Positions 1 to 11,434 of a DNA stretch of 64,000 bases are shown here, piece after piece (the stretch's first letter is position 1; every line of letters begins with the position of its first letter). Below the pieces are notes generated by a model. It made no database searches, had not been told where the DNA came from, and was given only the letters and a program-made list of their open reading frames with translations. Location of the stretch: the NCBI RefSeq assembly GCF_014646695.1, contig NZ_BMNT01000022.1, positions 102,250 through 166,249 on the forward strand, read 5' to 3'. Source of the stretch: Sphaerisporangium melleum. GTDB lineage: Bacteria; Actinomycetota; Actinomycetes; Streptosporangiales; Streptosporangiaceae. The position numbers and the translations under genes were made by a program.

Positions 1-1059
1 ATCAACCAGGTCACCGCCGCGCTGCGCGCCCTGGCCCAGGTCGGCGACCCGCGCGACGACCTGCGCTACGGCCTGCTCACCGCCACCCAGCTCGAACGCA
101 TCGGCACGCTGTTCGGCCGCGGCGTGACCGACCGGGTGGTCATCGAGCGCGCCTGGGCCCTTGAGTCCCAGCTGCGCAAGCTGGAGACCCTCGGCTCGGA
201 GGCCGTCCGGCTGCCGCCCGCCCGGCTGCGGGTGGTCTCCATGGACCGCCAGGCCGGCGTGTTCGGCAACCGCGTCCTCGGCACGTACGTCGCCACCGCG
301 CTGACGCACATCCTGCGCCGGTCACCGGCGTCCGAGCGGCCCTGGTACCACACCATCATCGTGGCGGGCGCGGACAAGCTGCGCGGCGACGTGCTCGACC
401 GGCTGATGGACGCCTGCGAGACCTCCCAGACCGGCCTGGTGCTCACCTACCGCTCGCTGACCCCGACCGTCCGCGAGCGGCTCGGCCGGGGGCATGCCGC
501 GGTGGCGTTCATGCGCCTGGGCAACGCCGAGGACGCCCGGGTGGCCAGCGAGCACATGGGTACCGAGCACCGCCTGGAGCTGGCCCAGCTCACCGAGACC
601 ATGGGCCCCGCCGCGGACGGCCTGAACGGCTCCTACACCTCCACCGTCGGCGACGACGCGGTCCCCGCCGGGCCCGGCGGGGAGGACAAGGGCGAGGACG
701 ACCTCAAGGAGGGCATCACCGAGTCCACCGAGTGGGGCCGCCGGGCCAGCAAGGCCATGGGGGAGGAGCGCGTGCTGCAGCGCAGCCGCGAGTTCCTCAT
801 CGAGCCGCACCAGCTCCAGCAGCTCCCGACCACCTCGGTGATCGTCACGCACGCCACGGCGGAGGGACGGCAGGTACGGCTCGCCGACGCCAACCCGGCC
901 ATCCTGACCTTCCCCAAGACGACGCTGGGGGAGTTCGAGGAGGTCCGCAGGGTCATGCTCGGCCCCGCCGAGCCCGAGCCGGCCCTGGACCGCTCCGATC
1001 CCTTCCCGGCCAACCTCGGCCCCCCGCCCGAGCGCCTCGACTGGAGAAAGGGCTCGTGA
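1..1059 (+). CDS. NTPase-like protein, C-terminal part (5' truncated by window)
   Basis: The frame is open from base 1, so the start lies upstream; 352 residues are visible. Strand-like segments HTIIVAGADKLRGD (visible residues 117-130), TGLVLTYRS and AAVAFMRLGNAEDAR, then GTEHRLELAQLTETMG, look like the second half of an FtsK/HerA/VirD4-type RecA fold, but no Walker A motif lies in the visible part. A Gly/Asp/Glu-rich linker follows, then a tail with SREFLIEPHQLQQLPTTS, a pattern seen near the end of VirD4/TraG-like coupling ATPases. It lies directly upstream of a HerA-type ATPase and probably works with it. The family call is inference; function unknown. Confidence 0.6.
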   Translation: MNQVTAALRALAQVGDPRDDLRYGLLTATQLERIGTLFGRGVTDRVVIERAWALESQLRKLETLGSEAVRLPPARLRVVSMDRQAGVFGNRVLGTYVATALTHILRRSPASERPWYHTIIVAGADKLRGDVLDRLMDACETSQTGLVLTYRSLTPTVRERLGRGHAAVAFMRLGNAEDARVASEHMGTEHRLELAQLTETMGPAADGLNGSYTSTVGDDAVPAGPGGEDKGEDDLKEGITESTEWGRRASKAMGEERVLQRSREFLIEPHQLQQLPTTSVIVTHATAEGRQVRLADANPAILTFPKTTLGEFEEVRRVMLGPAEPEPALDRSDPFPANLGPPPERLDWRKGS

Positions 1060-1139
1060 CCCGGCCCTACCGCTCCGCTGAAGGCATTGAACGGGTAATC
1101 CCCTGGCAAACGCCGGTGGCCGAACCGCTCCGAGCTTGA
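1056..1139 (+). CDS. Possible 27-residue translationally coupled small protein
   Basis: A GTG overlaps the TGA of the upstream gene (GTGA), and a strong Shine-Dalgarno-like GGAGAAAGGG (1043-1052) sits at ideal distance. The frame encodes 27 residues (VTRPYRSAEGIERVIPWQTP... ending PLRA) and stops at TGA 1137-1139, one base before the ATG of the ATPase gene at 1141. The ATPase ATG has no good ribosome site of its own, so this ORF may serve as a coupler. Alternatively the strong site is incidental. No homology is recognised. Confidence 0.35.
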   Translation: MTRPYRSAEGIERVIPWQTPVAEPLRA

Positions 1140-1140
1140 T

Positions 1141-4239
<3,099 letters not shown>

Positions 4240-4354
4240 CCAGAGCCGCCCTTTTCGGTGCCGGCCCGCCGGCCGGTGTCGCGGAAGGGGATGAATGGCG
4301 GGGACGACAGGTGCGCTTTGACCGCTCGTGAGGGACTCTTCGCGCGGGCCGCAC

Positions 4355-4360
4355 TAGGAT
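4355..4360 (+). promoter_or_regulatory. -10 box of murT, leaderless type
   Basis: TAGGAT lies 7 bases before the ATG at 4368, so transcription would start at or next to the start codon. There is no Shine-Dalgarno sequence. Confidence 0.6.
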
Positions 4361-4367
4361 CTCGGGC

Positions 4368-5597
4368 ATGACCCAGCTACCGCTGCGGGCTCAGCTCGCG
4401 AGTGCCCTCGGGCGTACGGCAGCGACCCTCTCCCGGGTCACCGGACGCGGCGACGGATCGGTGATCGGCGGCCGTGTCGGGCTGATCCTGGAGCCTGACC
4501 TGTTGCGCAAGCTGGCCGCCGACCGCAAGCTCGTGCTGGTCAGCGCCACGAACGGCAAGACGACCACCACCCGGCTGATCACTTCCGAGCTGCAGGAGCT
4601 CGGCGAGGTCGCCACCAACGCCTTCGGCGCCAACATGCCCGCCGGCCACGTCTCGGCGCTCGCCTCCAACAAGCAGGCGCCGTTCGGCGTGCTGGAGGTC
4701 GACGAGAAGTACCTCCCCGAGGTGCTGGAGACCACCCAGGCCGGGGTGGTGTGCCTGATGAACCTCAGCCGCGACCAGATGGACCGCGCCGGCGAGATCT
4801 GGCTGCTGGCCCAGAAATGGCGGCGCGCCCTGGCCGGCAAGGACATCCACGTGGTGGCCAACTGCGACGACCCGCTGGTCACCTGGGGGGCCATGACGGC
4901 GTCGACGGTGACCTGGGTGTCGTGCGGGCAGCCCTGGAAAGAGGACTCCTGGTGCTGCCCCGAGTGCGGCGGCCCCCTCGACCGCAAGGGCGACGACTGG
5001 GCCTGCCGGGAGTGCCACTTCCGCCGTCCCGAGCCCACCTGGTTCCTCGACGACGACGCGGTGATCGACCCGCGCCGGCAGCGCTGGGTCCTCGACCTCC
5101 GGCTGCCCGGCCGGGCCAACCGCGCGAACGCCGCCATCGCCCTGGCCGTCGCCGAGGTGTTCGGCCTCCCCGTCGAGCGCGCCCTGCCCCGGCTGCGCGA
5201 GGTCACCTCGGTCGCCGGCCGCTACACCATGGTCGAGCGCGACGGGCGGTCGCTGCGGCTGCTCCTGGCCAAGAACCCCGCGGGATGGCTGGAGGCGTTC
5301 GAGGTCTCCGACCCGAGCCTGCCGATCGTCCTGTCGGTGAACGCCCAGGGGCCGGACGGCCGGGACACCTCGTGGCTGTGGGACGTCGACTTCCGCATCC
5401 TTTCCGGGCGGCCGGTGTACGTGACCGGCGAGCGCCGGCTCGACCTGGCGCTCCGGCTGGACGTGGCCGGGGTGCCGTTCCAGCTCTGCGAGACCTTCGA
5501 CGCGGCCGTGGCCCAGCAGCGGCCGGGCCGGGTCGACGTGATCGCCAACTACACCGCCTTCCAGCAGATTCGAGCGGAGTTCGGCCGTGCCGTCTGA
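4368..5597 (+). CDS. murT: Lipid II isoglutaminyl synthase, Mur ligase-like subunit MurT
   Basis: 409 residues, typical for MurT. With GatD it amidates the D-Glu of the lipid II stem peptide to D-isoglutamine in the cytoplasm; MurT activates the substrate with ATP. The Mur-ligase P-loop SATNGKTTTTRL is near residues 59-70. A four-cysteine ribbon (CPECGG ... CRECH, about residues 204-224), typical of MurT, is intact, and the C-terminal DUF1727 region ends with VIANYTAFQQI. The gatD start overlaps its 3' end by 11 bases, so the two subunits are translationally coupled. Confidence 0.93.
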   Translation: MTQLPLRAQLASALGRTAATLSRVTGRGDGSVIGGRVGLILEPDLLRKLAADRKLVLVSATNGKTTTTRLITSELQELGEVATNAFGANMPAGHVSALASNKQAPFGVLEVDEKYLPEVLETTQAGVVCLMNLSRDQMDRAGEIWLLAQKWRRALAGKDIHVVANCDDPLVTWGAMTASTVTWVSCGQPWKEDSWCCPECGGPLDRKGDDWACRECHFRRPEPTWFLDDDAVIDPRRQRWVLDLRLPGRANRANAAIALAVAEVFGLPVERALPRLREVTSVAGRYTMVERDGRSLRLLLAKNPAGWLEAFEVSDPSLPIVLSVNAQGPDGRDTSWLWDVDFRILSGRPVYVTGERRLDLALRLDVAGVPFQLCETFDAAVAQQRPGRVDVIANYTAFQQIRAEFGRAV

Positions 5598-6300
5598 CAG
5601 CGCCCTGCGCATCGTATGGATCTACCCCGACCTGCTGAGCACCTACGGCGACCAGGGCAACGTCCTGATCCTGGAGCAGCGGGCCCGCAAGCGCGGCATC
5701 CCCGTCGAGACGGTCTACGTCCGCTCGGCCGACCCGGTGCCCGACTCGGGGGACATCTACCTGATCGGCGGCGGTGAGGACCGCCCGCAGATCCTGGCGG
5801 CCGAGCGGCTGCGCCGGGACGGCGGCCTGCACCGGGCGATCGACCGGGGCGCGTCGATGCTGGCGGTCTGCGCCGGCTACCAGATCATGGGCACGGTGTT
5901 CGGCGGCGAGGAGGGCCAGCCGGTGGAGGGCATCGGGCTGCTGGACATCCAGAGCTCCCGGGGCCCCGCCCGCGCGGTGGGCGAGCTGGCCGCCGAGGTG
6001 GACACCGGGCTGGGCGGGCATGTGCTCACCGGCTTCGAGAACCACATGGGCGTCACCCGGCTCGGCCCGGGCGTCCGGCCGTTGTCCCGCACGATCGTCG
6101 GCATCGGCAACGGCGACGGCACCGAGGGCTGCCACGCGGGCAAGATCGTCGGTACCTACCTGCACGGCCCGGCGCTCGCCCGCAACCCCTGGCTCGCCGA
6201 CGTGTTCCTGGGCTGGGCGACCGGCCCGCTGACGCCCATCGACGACGCCTGGTACGACCGCCTGCGCGACGAGCGCCTCAAGGCCGTCCTGCCCCGCTGA
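5587..6300 (+). CDS. gatD: Lipid II isoglutaminyl synthase, glutamine amidotransferase subunit GatD
   Basis: 237 residues of class I glutamine amidotransferase fold. It hydrolyses glutamine and passes ammonia to MurT. The nucleophile elbow AVCAGYQIMG places the catalytic Cys near residue 95, and the catalytic His lies in GTYLHGPALARNPWL near residue 192. The GTG start lies inside the end of murT, and no other gene follows on this strand before a strong hairpin, so this is a two-gene operon. Confidence 0.93.
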   Translation: MPSDSALRIVWIYPDLLSTYGDQGNVLILEQRARKRGIPVETVYVRSADPVPDSGDIYLIGGGEDRPQILAAERLRRDGGLHRAIDRGASMLAVCAGYQIMGTVFGGEEGQPVEGIGLLDIQSSRGPARAVGELAAEVDTGLGGHVLTGFENHMGVTRLGPGVRPLSRTIVGIGNGDGTEGCHAGKIVGTYLHGPALARNPWLADVFLGWATGPLTPIDDAWYDRLRDERLKAVLPR

Positions 6301-6335
6301 GCGGGCGGCGCCCCACCTGGCCGGCCCGGGCGGAC

Positions 6336-6361
6336 GCCGCCGGGCGTTCCCGCCCGGCGGC
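6336..6361. terminator. Bidirectional hairpin between gatD and the DsrE-like gene
   Basis: Perfect 11-bp inverted repeat (6336-6346 with 6351-6361, TTCC loop) between two convergent genes. It has no T-run, as is common in actinobacteria. Confidence 0.6.
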
Positions 6362-6375
6362 CCGGACGCTCCTGC

Positions 6376-6738
6376 TCAGTAGACCAGGGCCTGGACGCCC
6401 TCGCCGAGGACCTCTTCGACGAAGGTCGGCGCGCCGGCGATGCGGACGCCCTCGATCAGGTCGTCCGGCCCGATCTCCCGCCGGGCCGCGCACTGCGTGC
6501 AGACGGTCACCCGGCCGCCGGTCAGCACGACGTCGAGCAGATCGGCCAGCGGCGTCGCGTGCGGCAGGGTGAACTCCTTGGCCCGCCCGGGGACGCCGAA
6601 CCAGGAGGACTCGCCGGTCAGCCACAAGGAGACCGGCACTCCGCTCGCCACGGCGGCGGCCGCCACGGTGAACGCCTGGTTGCATCTCTCGGGAGCGTCA
6701 GCGCCCGCCGTCACCTTAATCACCATCGATCGTGCCAT
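6376..6738 (-). CDS. DsrE-family protein
   Basis: 120 residues from ATG 6738; the frame extends upstream but the extra N-terminus is not plausible. MVIKVTAGADAPERCNQAF, then a hydrophobic segment VSLWLTGES and VTVCTQCAARREI, fits the small DsrE/DsrF alpha/beta fold, members of which act in sulfur handling or as peroxiredoxin-like proteins. A CxxC pair (CTQC) could be redox-active. TAGGCT (6746-6751, minus strand) 7 bases before the ATG suggests a leaderless mRNA. It is divergent from the nitrobindin-like gene. The exact role is unknown. Confidence 0.75.
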   Translation of the reverse strand: MARSMVIKVTAGADAPERCNQAFTVAAAAVASGVPVSLWLTGESSWFGVPGRAKEFTLPHATPLADLLDVVLTGGRVTVCTQCAARREIGPDDLIEGVRIAGAPTFVEEVLGEGVQALVY

Positions 6739-6745
6739 GCTGCCG

Positions 6746-6830
6746 AGCCTATTCGCGATCGACGGCACTCCACCAGGCGATTCACCGTGGCATCCTCGTG
6801 GCGCGGACCTCCCGGCCGGGGATTTAGGCT
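6746..6830. promoter_or_regulatory. Divergent promoters, dsrE-like and nitrobindin-like genes
   Basis: Two copies of the same -10 hexamer TAGGCT face outward: 6746-6751 on the minus strand, 7 bases before ATG 6738, and 6825-6830 on the plus strand, 8 bases before ATG 6839. Both transcripts would be leaderless or nearly so. Confidence 0.55.
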
Positions 6831-6838
6831 CAGGTGCC

Positions 6839-7327
6839 ATGGAGTCTGCGGCAATTCATCCTGACCTCGAGCCGATCGCCTTCCTGCTGGGCAGGTGGGA
6901 GGGGGCCGGGGTAGGCGGCTACCCGACCATCGAGAGCTTCCGGTTCGGCCAGGAGATCGTCTTCGAGCACAACGGCAAGCCGTTCCTGCGCTATGAGAGC
7001 AAGACCTGGCTGCTGGACGACGAGGGGAACATGGTGCGGCCCCTCGCGACCGAGTCCGGATTCTGGCGCGCGCTGCCCGAGCGGCAACTCGAGGTCGTGC
7101 TCTCCCACCCGACCGGCATCGTGGAGATCTACGTCGGCGAGGTGGTCTTCCACAAGATCGAGCTACAGACGGACGTCGTGGCGCGCACGGCCACGGCCAA
7201 GGAGTACACCGCGGGGCAGCGGCTGTACGGCCTGGTCAACGGCAACCTGATGTACGCCTACGACATGGCCGCCGAGGGGCAGGCGCTGACCTCGCACCTG
7301 TCCGCGGAGCTCAAGAAGGTCGGCTGA
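6839..7327 (+). CDS. Nitrobindin-like heme-binding beta-barrel protein (FABP family)
   Basis: 162 residues. The N-terminal LLGRWEGAGVGGYPTI matches the GxWxGxG signature of nitrobindins (DUF1794/THAP4-like), 10-stranded barrels that bind ferric heme and can isomerise peroxynitrite. The C-terminal TSHLSAELKKVG carries a His in the position expected for the proximal heme ligand. The ATG at 6839 is preferred over upstream in-frame starts because the homology starts there and a TAGGCT -10 box lies just upstream. This gene commonly sits beside DsrE, Fur and YgfZ genes in actinomycetes, as here. Confidence 0.85.
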   Translation: MESAAIHPDLEPIAFLLGRWEGAGVGGYPTIESFRFGQEIVFEHNGKPFLRYESKTWLLDDEGNMVRPLATESGFWRALPERQLEVVLSHPTGIVEIYVGEVVFHKIELQTDVVARTATAKEYTAGQRLYGLVNGNLMYAYDMAAEGQALTSHLSAELKKVG

Positions 7328-7462
7328 CCGCTCCACCGCACGCCCGGGCATCGGCACGGGCCGGGGAGCGGGTCCGCCTCCGGCCCCCGCGCGTGCCGCC
7401 TGGCCGGCCAGGGGTGAATGCGGGCGGCGAAACCCGGAAAGGCGGGCCGGTCGGACCGCGGA

Positions 7463-7668
7463 AAGCAGAAGAACCCCGGGCGGGCTCCGCCTCCTCGCGG
7501 GAGACGGGCCGGCTGGACCATGGAAGGAGTGAGAACTCCCCCCGCCGGCCGCCCGGGGTTCCGGTGTCTGCTTGGATTCGCCGGACGTCACCGATCCCCG
7601 GAAAGGGGACACGACATCTGGACGAAGGTCCCGATGGGCGATGTCCTAGCGGACAGCCACCTCGCTAG
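7463..7668 (+). ncRNA. Candidate structured RNA (orientation uncertain)
   Basis: Nested complementary segments: 7463-7469 with 7567-7573 (7 bp), 7471-7483 with 7549-7561 (13 bp, perfect), enclosing small hairpins 7491-7494/7500-7503 and 7526-7530/7535-7539 (GGAGT-GAGA-ACTCC, a GNRA-like loop). It is followed by 7595-7599/7605-7609, 7613-7618/7640-7645 and 7646-7651/7663-7668. So many perfect stems in a gene-free gap suggest a folded RNA, a leader or terminators. High GC raises the chance rate of stems, so confidence is low. It matches no family I recognise. Confidence 0.3.
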
Positions 7669-7982
7669 CCCAATAATGATCAACCATTGTTTGGACCACC
7701 TCCCTTCTGCGTGCTTCGTACGCTACGTGAGCGCATCCCGAACGGGCAAGCGAATATCCATCCCCCTGCCAACCGCACGTCGATCCGCCCGCACCCCATC
7801 CACCGCAACCCCCTGCCCCTTCGGCGCTGTAGCCGGCCCCCTTCTGCCACGCGCCCGTTCTCACCCGGCGTGTCGCCGCCCGGACGCCATGATCAGGCAC
7901 GTCCGGGCGGCCGCGCGTCACCGGCCCGCGACCGCGATCCCGGCAAGGCCGGTTCCGCGACCTTCCCGCCCGCCGATCCTCG

Positions 7983-7988
7983 TAGACT
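7983..7988 (+). promoter_or_regulatory. -10 box of the Fur-family gene, leaderless type
   Basis: TAGACT lies 6 bases before ATG 7995. Confidence 0.55.
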
Positions 7989-7994
7989 CGTTTC

Positions 7995-8408
7995 ATGACC
8001 GGGACATGGCACGAAGAGTTGCGCGCACGCGGTTACCGGGTGACCCCGCAACGGCAACTGGTGCTGGAGGCGGTGACCCGTCTCGGCCACGCCACTCCGG
8101 AGGACATCTGCGAGCAGGTGCAGGAGACCGCGAGGGGCGTCAACATCTCCACCGTCTACCGCACCCTGGAGCTCCTCGAAGAGCTCGGGATGGTCACCCA
8201 CACCCACCTCACCCACGGCGCCCCCACCTACCACCTGGCGAGCAAGGCCGACCACGTCCACCTGGTCTGCCGCGGCTGCGGCCAGGTCACCGAGGTGAGC
8301 CCGCAGACGGTCGACGGCCTGGTCTCCGCACTGCGCGACGACCTCGGCTTCGAGACCGACGTCCACCACCTCACCGTCTTCGGCCGCTGCCGCGACTGCC
8401 ACTCCTGA
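7995..8408 (+). CDS. nur: Fur-family metalloregulator, probably Nur (nickel-responsive)
   Basis: 137 residues. The N-terminal winged helix includes RVTPQRQLVLEAV and the recognition segment VNISTVYRTLELLEELG. The dimerisation domain is rich in His (THTHLTHGAPTYHL, DHVHLVCRGC) and has two CxxC pairs (CRGC, CRDC). The His cluster and the neighbours (nitrobindin-like gene, ygfZ) resemble the Streptomyces Nur locus; Nur represses nickel uptake when nickel is plentiful. A Nur-box-like site lies over the promoter of the ECF nickel/cobalt transporter at 49.4 kb. It could alternatively be a Zur; the Nur call is inference from His pattern and context. Confidence 0.7.
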   Translation: MTGTWHEELRARGYRVTPQRQLVLEAVTRLGHATPEDICEQVQETARGVNISTVYRTLELLEELGMVTHTHLTHGAPTYHLASKADHVHLVCRGCGQVTEVSPQTVDGLVSALRDDLGFETDVHHLTVFGRCRDCHS

Positions 8409-8630
8409 CGGCCCCCGGCCTTCGGCGGCGCCCCTGTTCGGCGAATCGGCACAGTGCCGCGCACGGGCCCCGGACGCACGGCCGTGGCGGGCTTCCGGCG
8501 GGCCTCGCCGAGCGGTACGAACCTCGGCCCGGCTGCGGGTCCCGGCGTCACGAGAACCACTCAGGGCCCAGGTGGGGCCGTCCCCGCCACCGGACCGTCT
8601 CCTGGATGACGGGATCGGTTGCGGGCGCAA

Positions 8631-8636
8631 TAGTGT
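8631..8636 (+). promoter_or_regulatory. -10 box of ygfZ, leaderless type
   Basis: TAGTGT lies 6 bases before ATG 8643. Confidence 0.55.
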
Positions 8637-8642
8637 TGGGGC

Positions 8643-9701
8643 ATGCGCAGTCCACTGCTTGACACGCCCGGAGCGGTCGCCGCCGACGCGCCCGACGACG
8701 CCGTGGCCGCCCACTACGGCGAGCCGTACGCCGAGCAATGGGCGCTCGCGAGCGGGCAGGCCATGGTCGACCGGAGCGACCGCGAGGTCGTCCGGATCAC
8801 CGGCCCCGACCGGCTCGGCTGGCTGAACAGCCTCAGCTCGCAGAAGCTCGACACGCTCACCCCCGGCACGCCGGCGCAGACGCTGTTGCTCGACCCGCAG
8901 GGCAGGCTGGAGCACCACCTCACCCTCGTCGACGACGGCGAGGCGGTCTGGGCGCACGTCGAGCCCGGCACCTCGGCGGCGCTGATCTCCTTCCTGGAGA
9001 AGATGCGGTTCATGCTGCGCGTCGAGGTCGCCGACCTGACCCCCGAGTACGCCGTGGTCACCGTCCGGGCCCCCGGCGCCGACGCCACCGGTGTCACCGT
9101 CCCGGAGGGGGCGATCGCCATCGGCGGCGACCTGCTCGTGCCGCGCGGGCGGCTGGCCGGGCTTCCCAGCGAGCTGGGCCTGCGCCTGGCGGGCCTGTGG
9201 GCGCACGAGGCGCTGCGCATCGAGGCGCACCTTCCCCGGCAGGGCTTCGAGACCGACCACAAGACGATCCCGCACGAGGTCGGCTGGATCGGCGCGGCCG
9301 TCCACCTGACCAAGGGCTGCTATCGCGGGCAGGAGACCGTGGCCCGCGTGCACAACCTCGGCCACCCGCCGCGCCGCCTGGTCTTCCTGCACCTGGACGG
9401 CAGTGTGGACACCCTTCCCCCGCACGGCGCGCCGGTGACCCTCGGCGTCGGCTCGCCCCGGGAGGCCGACCCGGAGGCCGCGGTGGAGGGCGCCGCCGAG
9501 CCGGGCCAGGTGGGCTTCGTCGGCAGCGCCGCCCGCCACCACGAGCTCGGCCCGATCGCGCTGGCGGTGGTCAAGCGCACCGTGCCGGTGGACGTCGAGC
9601 TGCTCGCGGGTGGGGTCGCGGCGAGCCAGGAGGTCATCGTGCCGCCGGACGCCGGCCGCAACGTCCAGATCGACCCCGCCCTGCGCCGCCGCGTCCGCTG
9701 A
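8643..9701 (+). CDS. ygfZ: Folate-binding YgfZ/GcvT-like protein
   Basis: 352 residues of the tetrahydrofolate-binding GcvT-like fold. The family signature KGCYRGQET is intact near residues 225-233, and the C-terminal beta-barrel region follows. YgfZ proteins support iron-sulfur cluster assembly or repair under oxidative stress, probably via folate. It is transcribed alone, after the Fur-family gene and before a convergent dtd gene. Confidence 0.9.
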   Translation: MRSPLLDTPGAVAADAPDDAVAAHYGEPYAEQWALASGQAMVDRSDREVVRITGPDRLGWLNSLSSQKLDTLTPGTPAQTLLLDPQGRLEHHLTLVDDGEAVWAHVEPGTSAALISFLEKMRFMLRVEVADLTPEYAVVTVRAPGADATGVTVPEGAIAIGGDLLVPRGRLAGLPSELGLRLAGLWAHEALRIEAHLPRQGFETDHKTIPHEVGWIGAAVHLTKGCYRGQETVARVHNLGHPPRRLVFLHLDGSVDTLPPHGAPVTLGVGSPREADPEAAVEGAAEPGQVGFVGSAARHHELGPIALAVVKRTVPVDVELLAGGVAASQEVIVPPDAGRNVQIDPALRRRVR

Positions 9702-9907
9702 CACCACCGGGGCGATGTTCCGCCCCCTGCGCAGCGCCGGGTCGCCTGTGGACGGCCCGGCGCACCCGGCCCTTCAGCCGACGACGATCGCGGCCTTCCG
9801 GTCGTCGGTGGGACTCCCACGCGGCCGGGGTCGCGACGTCCTCGTGCGGCACGCCTGGACGATCTCAGCCGCGCGCGGGTGGTGCCCGGCGTCCGGTCGG
9901 ATGGAGG

Positions 9908-10333
9908 TCAGGTCTCCAGGATGAGGGTGATGGGGCCGTCGTTGACCAGGGAGACCTTCATGTCGGCGCCGAAGACGCCGGTCTCGACCCGTGCGCCGAG
10001 GGCGCGCAGCTCGGCGACCACGGCCTCGACCAGCGGCTCGGCCACCGGGCCGGGGGCCGCGGCCTGCCAGGTCGGCCGGCGGCCCTTGCGGGCGTCGCCG
10101 TAGAGGGTGAACTGGCTGACCACCAGCAGCGGCGCGCCGATGTCGGAGCACGACTTCTCGCCGGACAGAATGCGCAGCCCCCAAAGCTTGGCGGCGAGCC
10201 TTGCGGCATCGGCCGGCCCGTCGGTGTGGGTCACGCCGACCAGCACGAGCAGGCCCGGCTCGTCGATGGCCCCCACGGTCCGCCCGTCGACCACCACCGA
10301 CGCCGCACTGACCCGCTGAACAACCGCACGCAT
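9908..10333 (-). CDS. dtd: D-aminoacyl-tRNA deacylase
   Basis: 141 residues, the usual DTD length. It hydrolyses D-aminoacyl (and glycyl-tRNA-Ala) esters, a translation proofreading step in the cytoplasm. Visible are [13 protein letters not shown] at the N-terminus, the catalytic SQFTLYGD motif near residues 73-80, and the cross-subunit NDGPIT motif near 131-136. The frame continues far upstream, but homology and the ATG at 10333 define the start. It is divergent from the asparaginase-like gene. Confidence 0.93.
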   Translation of the reverse strand: MRAVVQRVSAASVVVDGRTVGAIDEPGLLVLVGVTHTDGPADAARLAAKLWGLRILSGEKSCSDIGAPLLVVSQFTLYGDARKGRRPTWQAAAPGPVAEPLVEAVVAELRALGARVETGVFGADMKVSLVNDGPITLILET

Positions 10334-10450
10334 GGTCCCCGATTCTCCCACCGCCCGCGCGTACGCGGAAACGACGGCGCCGCGGTAGCCGAACCCGCGA
10401 TGAACGCGGCTGATCGCGGGTCCGTACACTCTGGTGCGAAGGGAGATGAC

Positions 10451-11407
10451 GTGTCCGTTGCGCCGCTGGTAGTGGAAGTCGTCCGTTCCGGGTTCGTGGA
10501 GTCCGTGCATCGCGCCTGGGTCTTCGCCATGGACGCCGAGGGCAGGACGGCGGTCGTGCACGGGGACGTCGCGGCGGCCGCGTCGCCGCGCTCGGCGATG
10601 AAGCCCATCCAGGCCCTCGGCATGCTGCGCGCCGGCCTCGACCTGGACGGCGAGCTGCTCGCGCTGGCCTGCGCCAGCCACTCGGGCGAGCCCTTCCACC
10701 TTGAGGGAGTGGCGAAGATCCTCGCGACGGCGGGGCTGGACGAGACCGCGCTGCAGTGCCCCGAGGACCTCCCGCTGGACACCGCGTCGGCGCACCGCGT
10801 GCTGCGCGCGGGCGGTGGCCCGGCGCGCATCACCATGAACTGCTCCGGCAAGCACGCCGCGATGCTCGCCACCTGCGCGCTCAACGACTGGCCCACCGCG
10901 GACTACCTTTCTCCCGCCCACCCGCTGCAGCGCCAGATCAGGGCCACCGCCGAGGAGCTGACCGGCGAGCGGGTCGCGGCCACCGGGGTGGACGGCTGCG
11001 GCGCTCCGCTGTTCTTCTCCTCGATGGCCGGGCTCGCGCGGGCGTTCCGCACGCTGGTGCTGGCCGAGCCGGGCGGCTACGAGCGGCGCGTCGCTGACGC
11101 GATGCGGGCCCACCCGGAGTGGACCTCGGGCACCACCCGGTCCGAGGCCGCGCTCATGCGGGCCGTCCCCGGACTGCTGATCAAGTCGGGCGCCGAGGGG
11201 TTCGAGGCGTTCGCCTTCGAGGACGGCCACGCGGGCGCCATCAAGATCGAGGACGGTGCGCAGCGCGCCCGGGTGCCGGTGACCGTCGCGACGTTGCGCG
11301 CGCTCGGGCTCGGCCTGGAGGCGGCGGAGCTGTCGGCGCTCGCCACCCCGCCGCAGTTCGGCGGCGGCCGCCCGGTCGGCGAGGTCCGCGTCCGCGGCCC
11401 GGTGTGA
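10451..11407 (+). CDS. Asparaginase (Asparaginase_II family)
   Basis: 318 residues. GTG 10451 is chosen because GGGAG (10441-10445) sits 5 bases upstream and homology begins with [34 protein letters not shown] and [11 protein letters not shown] are hallmarks of the actinobacterial/rhizobial-type family (PF06089), which is unrelated in fold to E. coli AnsB. Predicted to hydrolyse L-asparagine to aspartate and ammonia. There is no signal peptide, so it is cytoplasmic. A TACACT hexamer near 10426-10431 may be the -10 box. Confidence 0.85.
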   Translation: MSVAPLVVEVVRSGFVESVHRAWVFAMDAEGRTAVVHGDVAAAASPRSAMKPIQALGMLRAGLDLDGELLALACASHSGEPFHLEGVAKILATAGLDETALQCPEDLPLDTASAHRVLRAGGGPARITMNCSGKHAAMLATCALNDWPTADYLSPAHPLQRQIRATAEELTGERVAATGVDGCGAPLFFSSMAGLARAFRTLVLAEPGGYERRVADAMRAHPEWTSGTTRSEAALMRAVPGLLIKSGAEGFEAFAFEDGHAGAIKIEDGAQRARVPVTVATLRALGLGLEAAELSALATPPQFGGGRPVGEVRVRGPV

Positions 11408-11434
11408 CCGTTCCCGGCGGGACCGCCGCGCCGG

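Larger units (their letters stand above)
7328..7994. other. 667-bp gap without a convincing gene
   Basis: Short frames exist on both strands (for example minus 7646-7996), but their composition is Arg/Gly-rich noise and none has a ribosome site. The gap holds the structured block at 7463-7668, then an AT-richer stretch around 7668-7700 (AATAATGATCAACC, CATTGTTTGG) that could hold a promoter or regulator site, and the -10 box of the Fur-family gene at 7983. Confidence 0.5.

Noticed and set aside
7522..7548. Resemblance to a cobalamin riboswitch core (GGAA ... GTGAGAA ... CTCC)
   Set aside because: The downstream CCACTG-type core and B12 box are missing, and the adjacent gene is a Fur-family regulator; most likely coincidence within a structured block.
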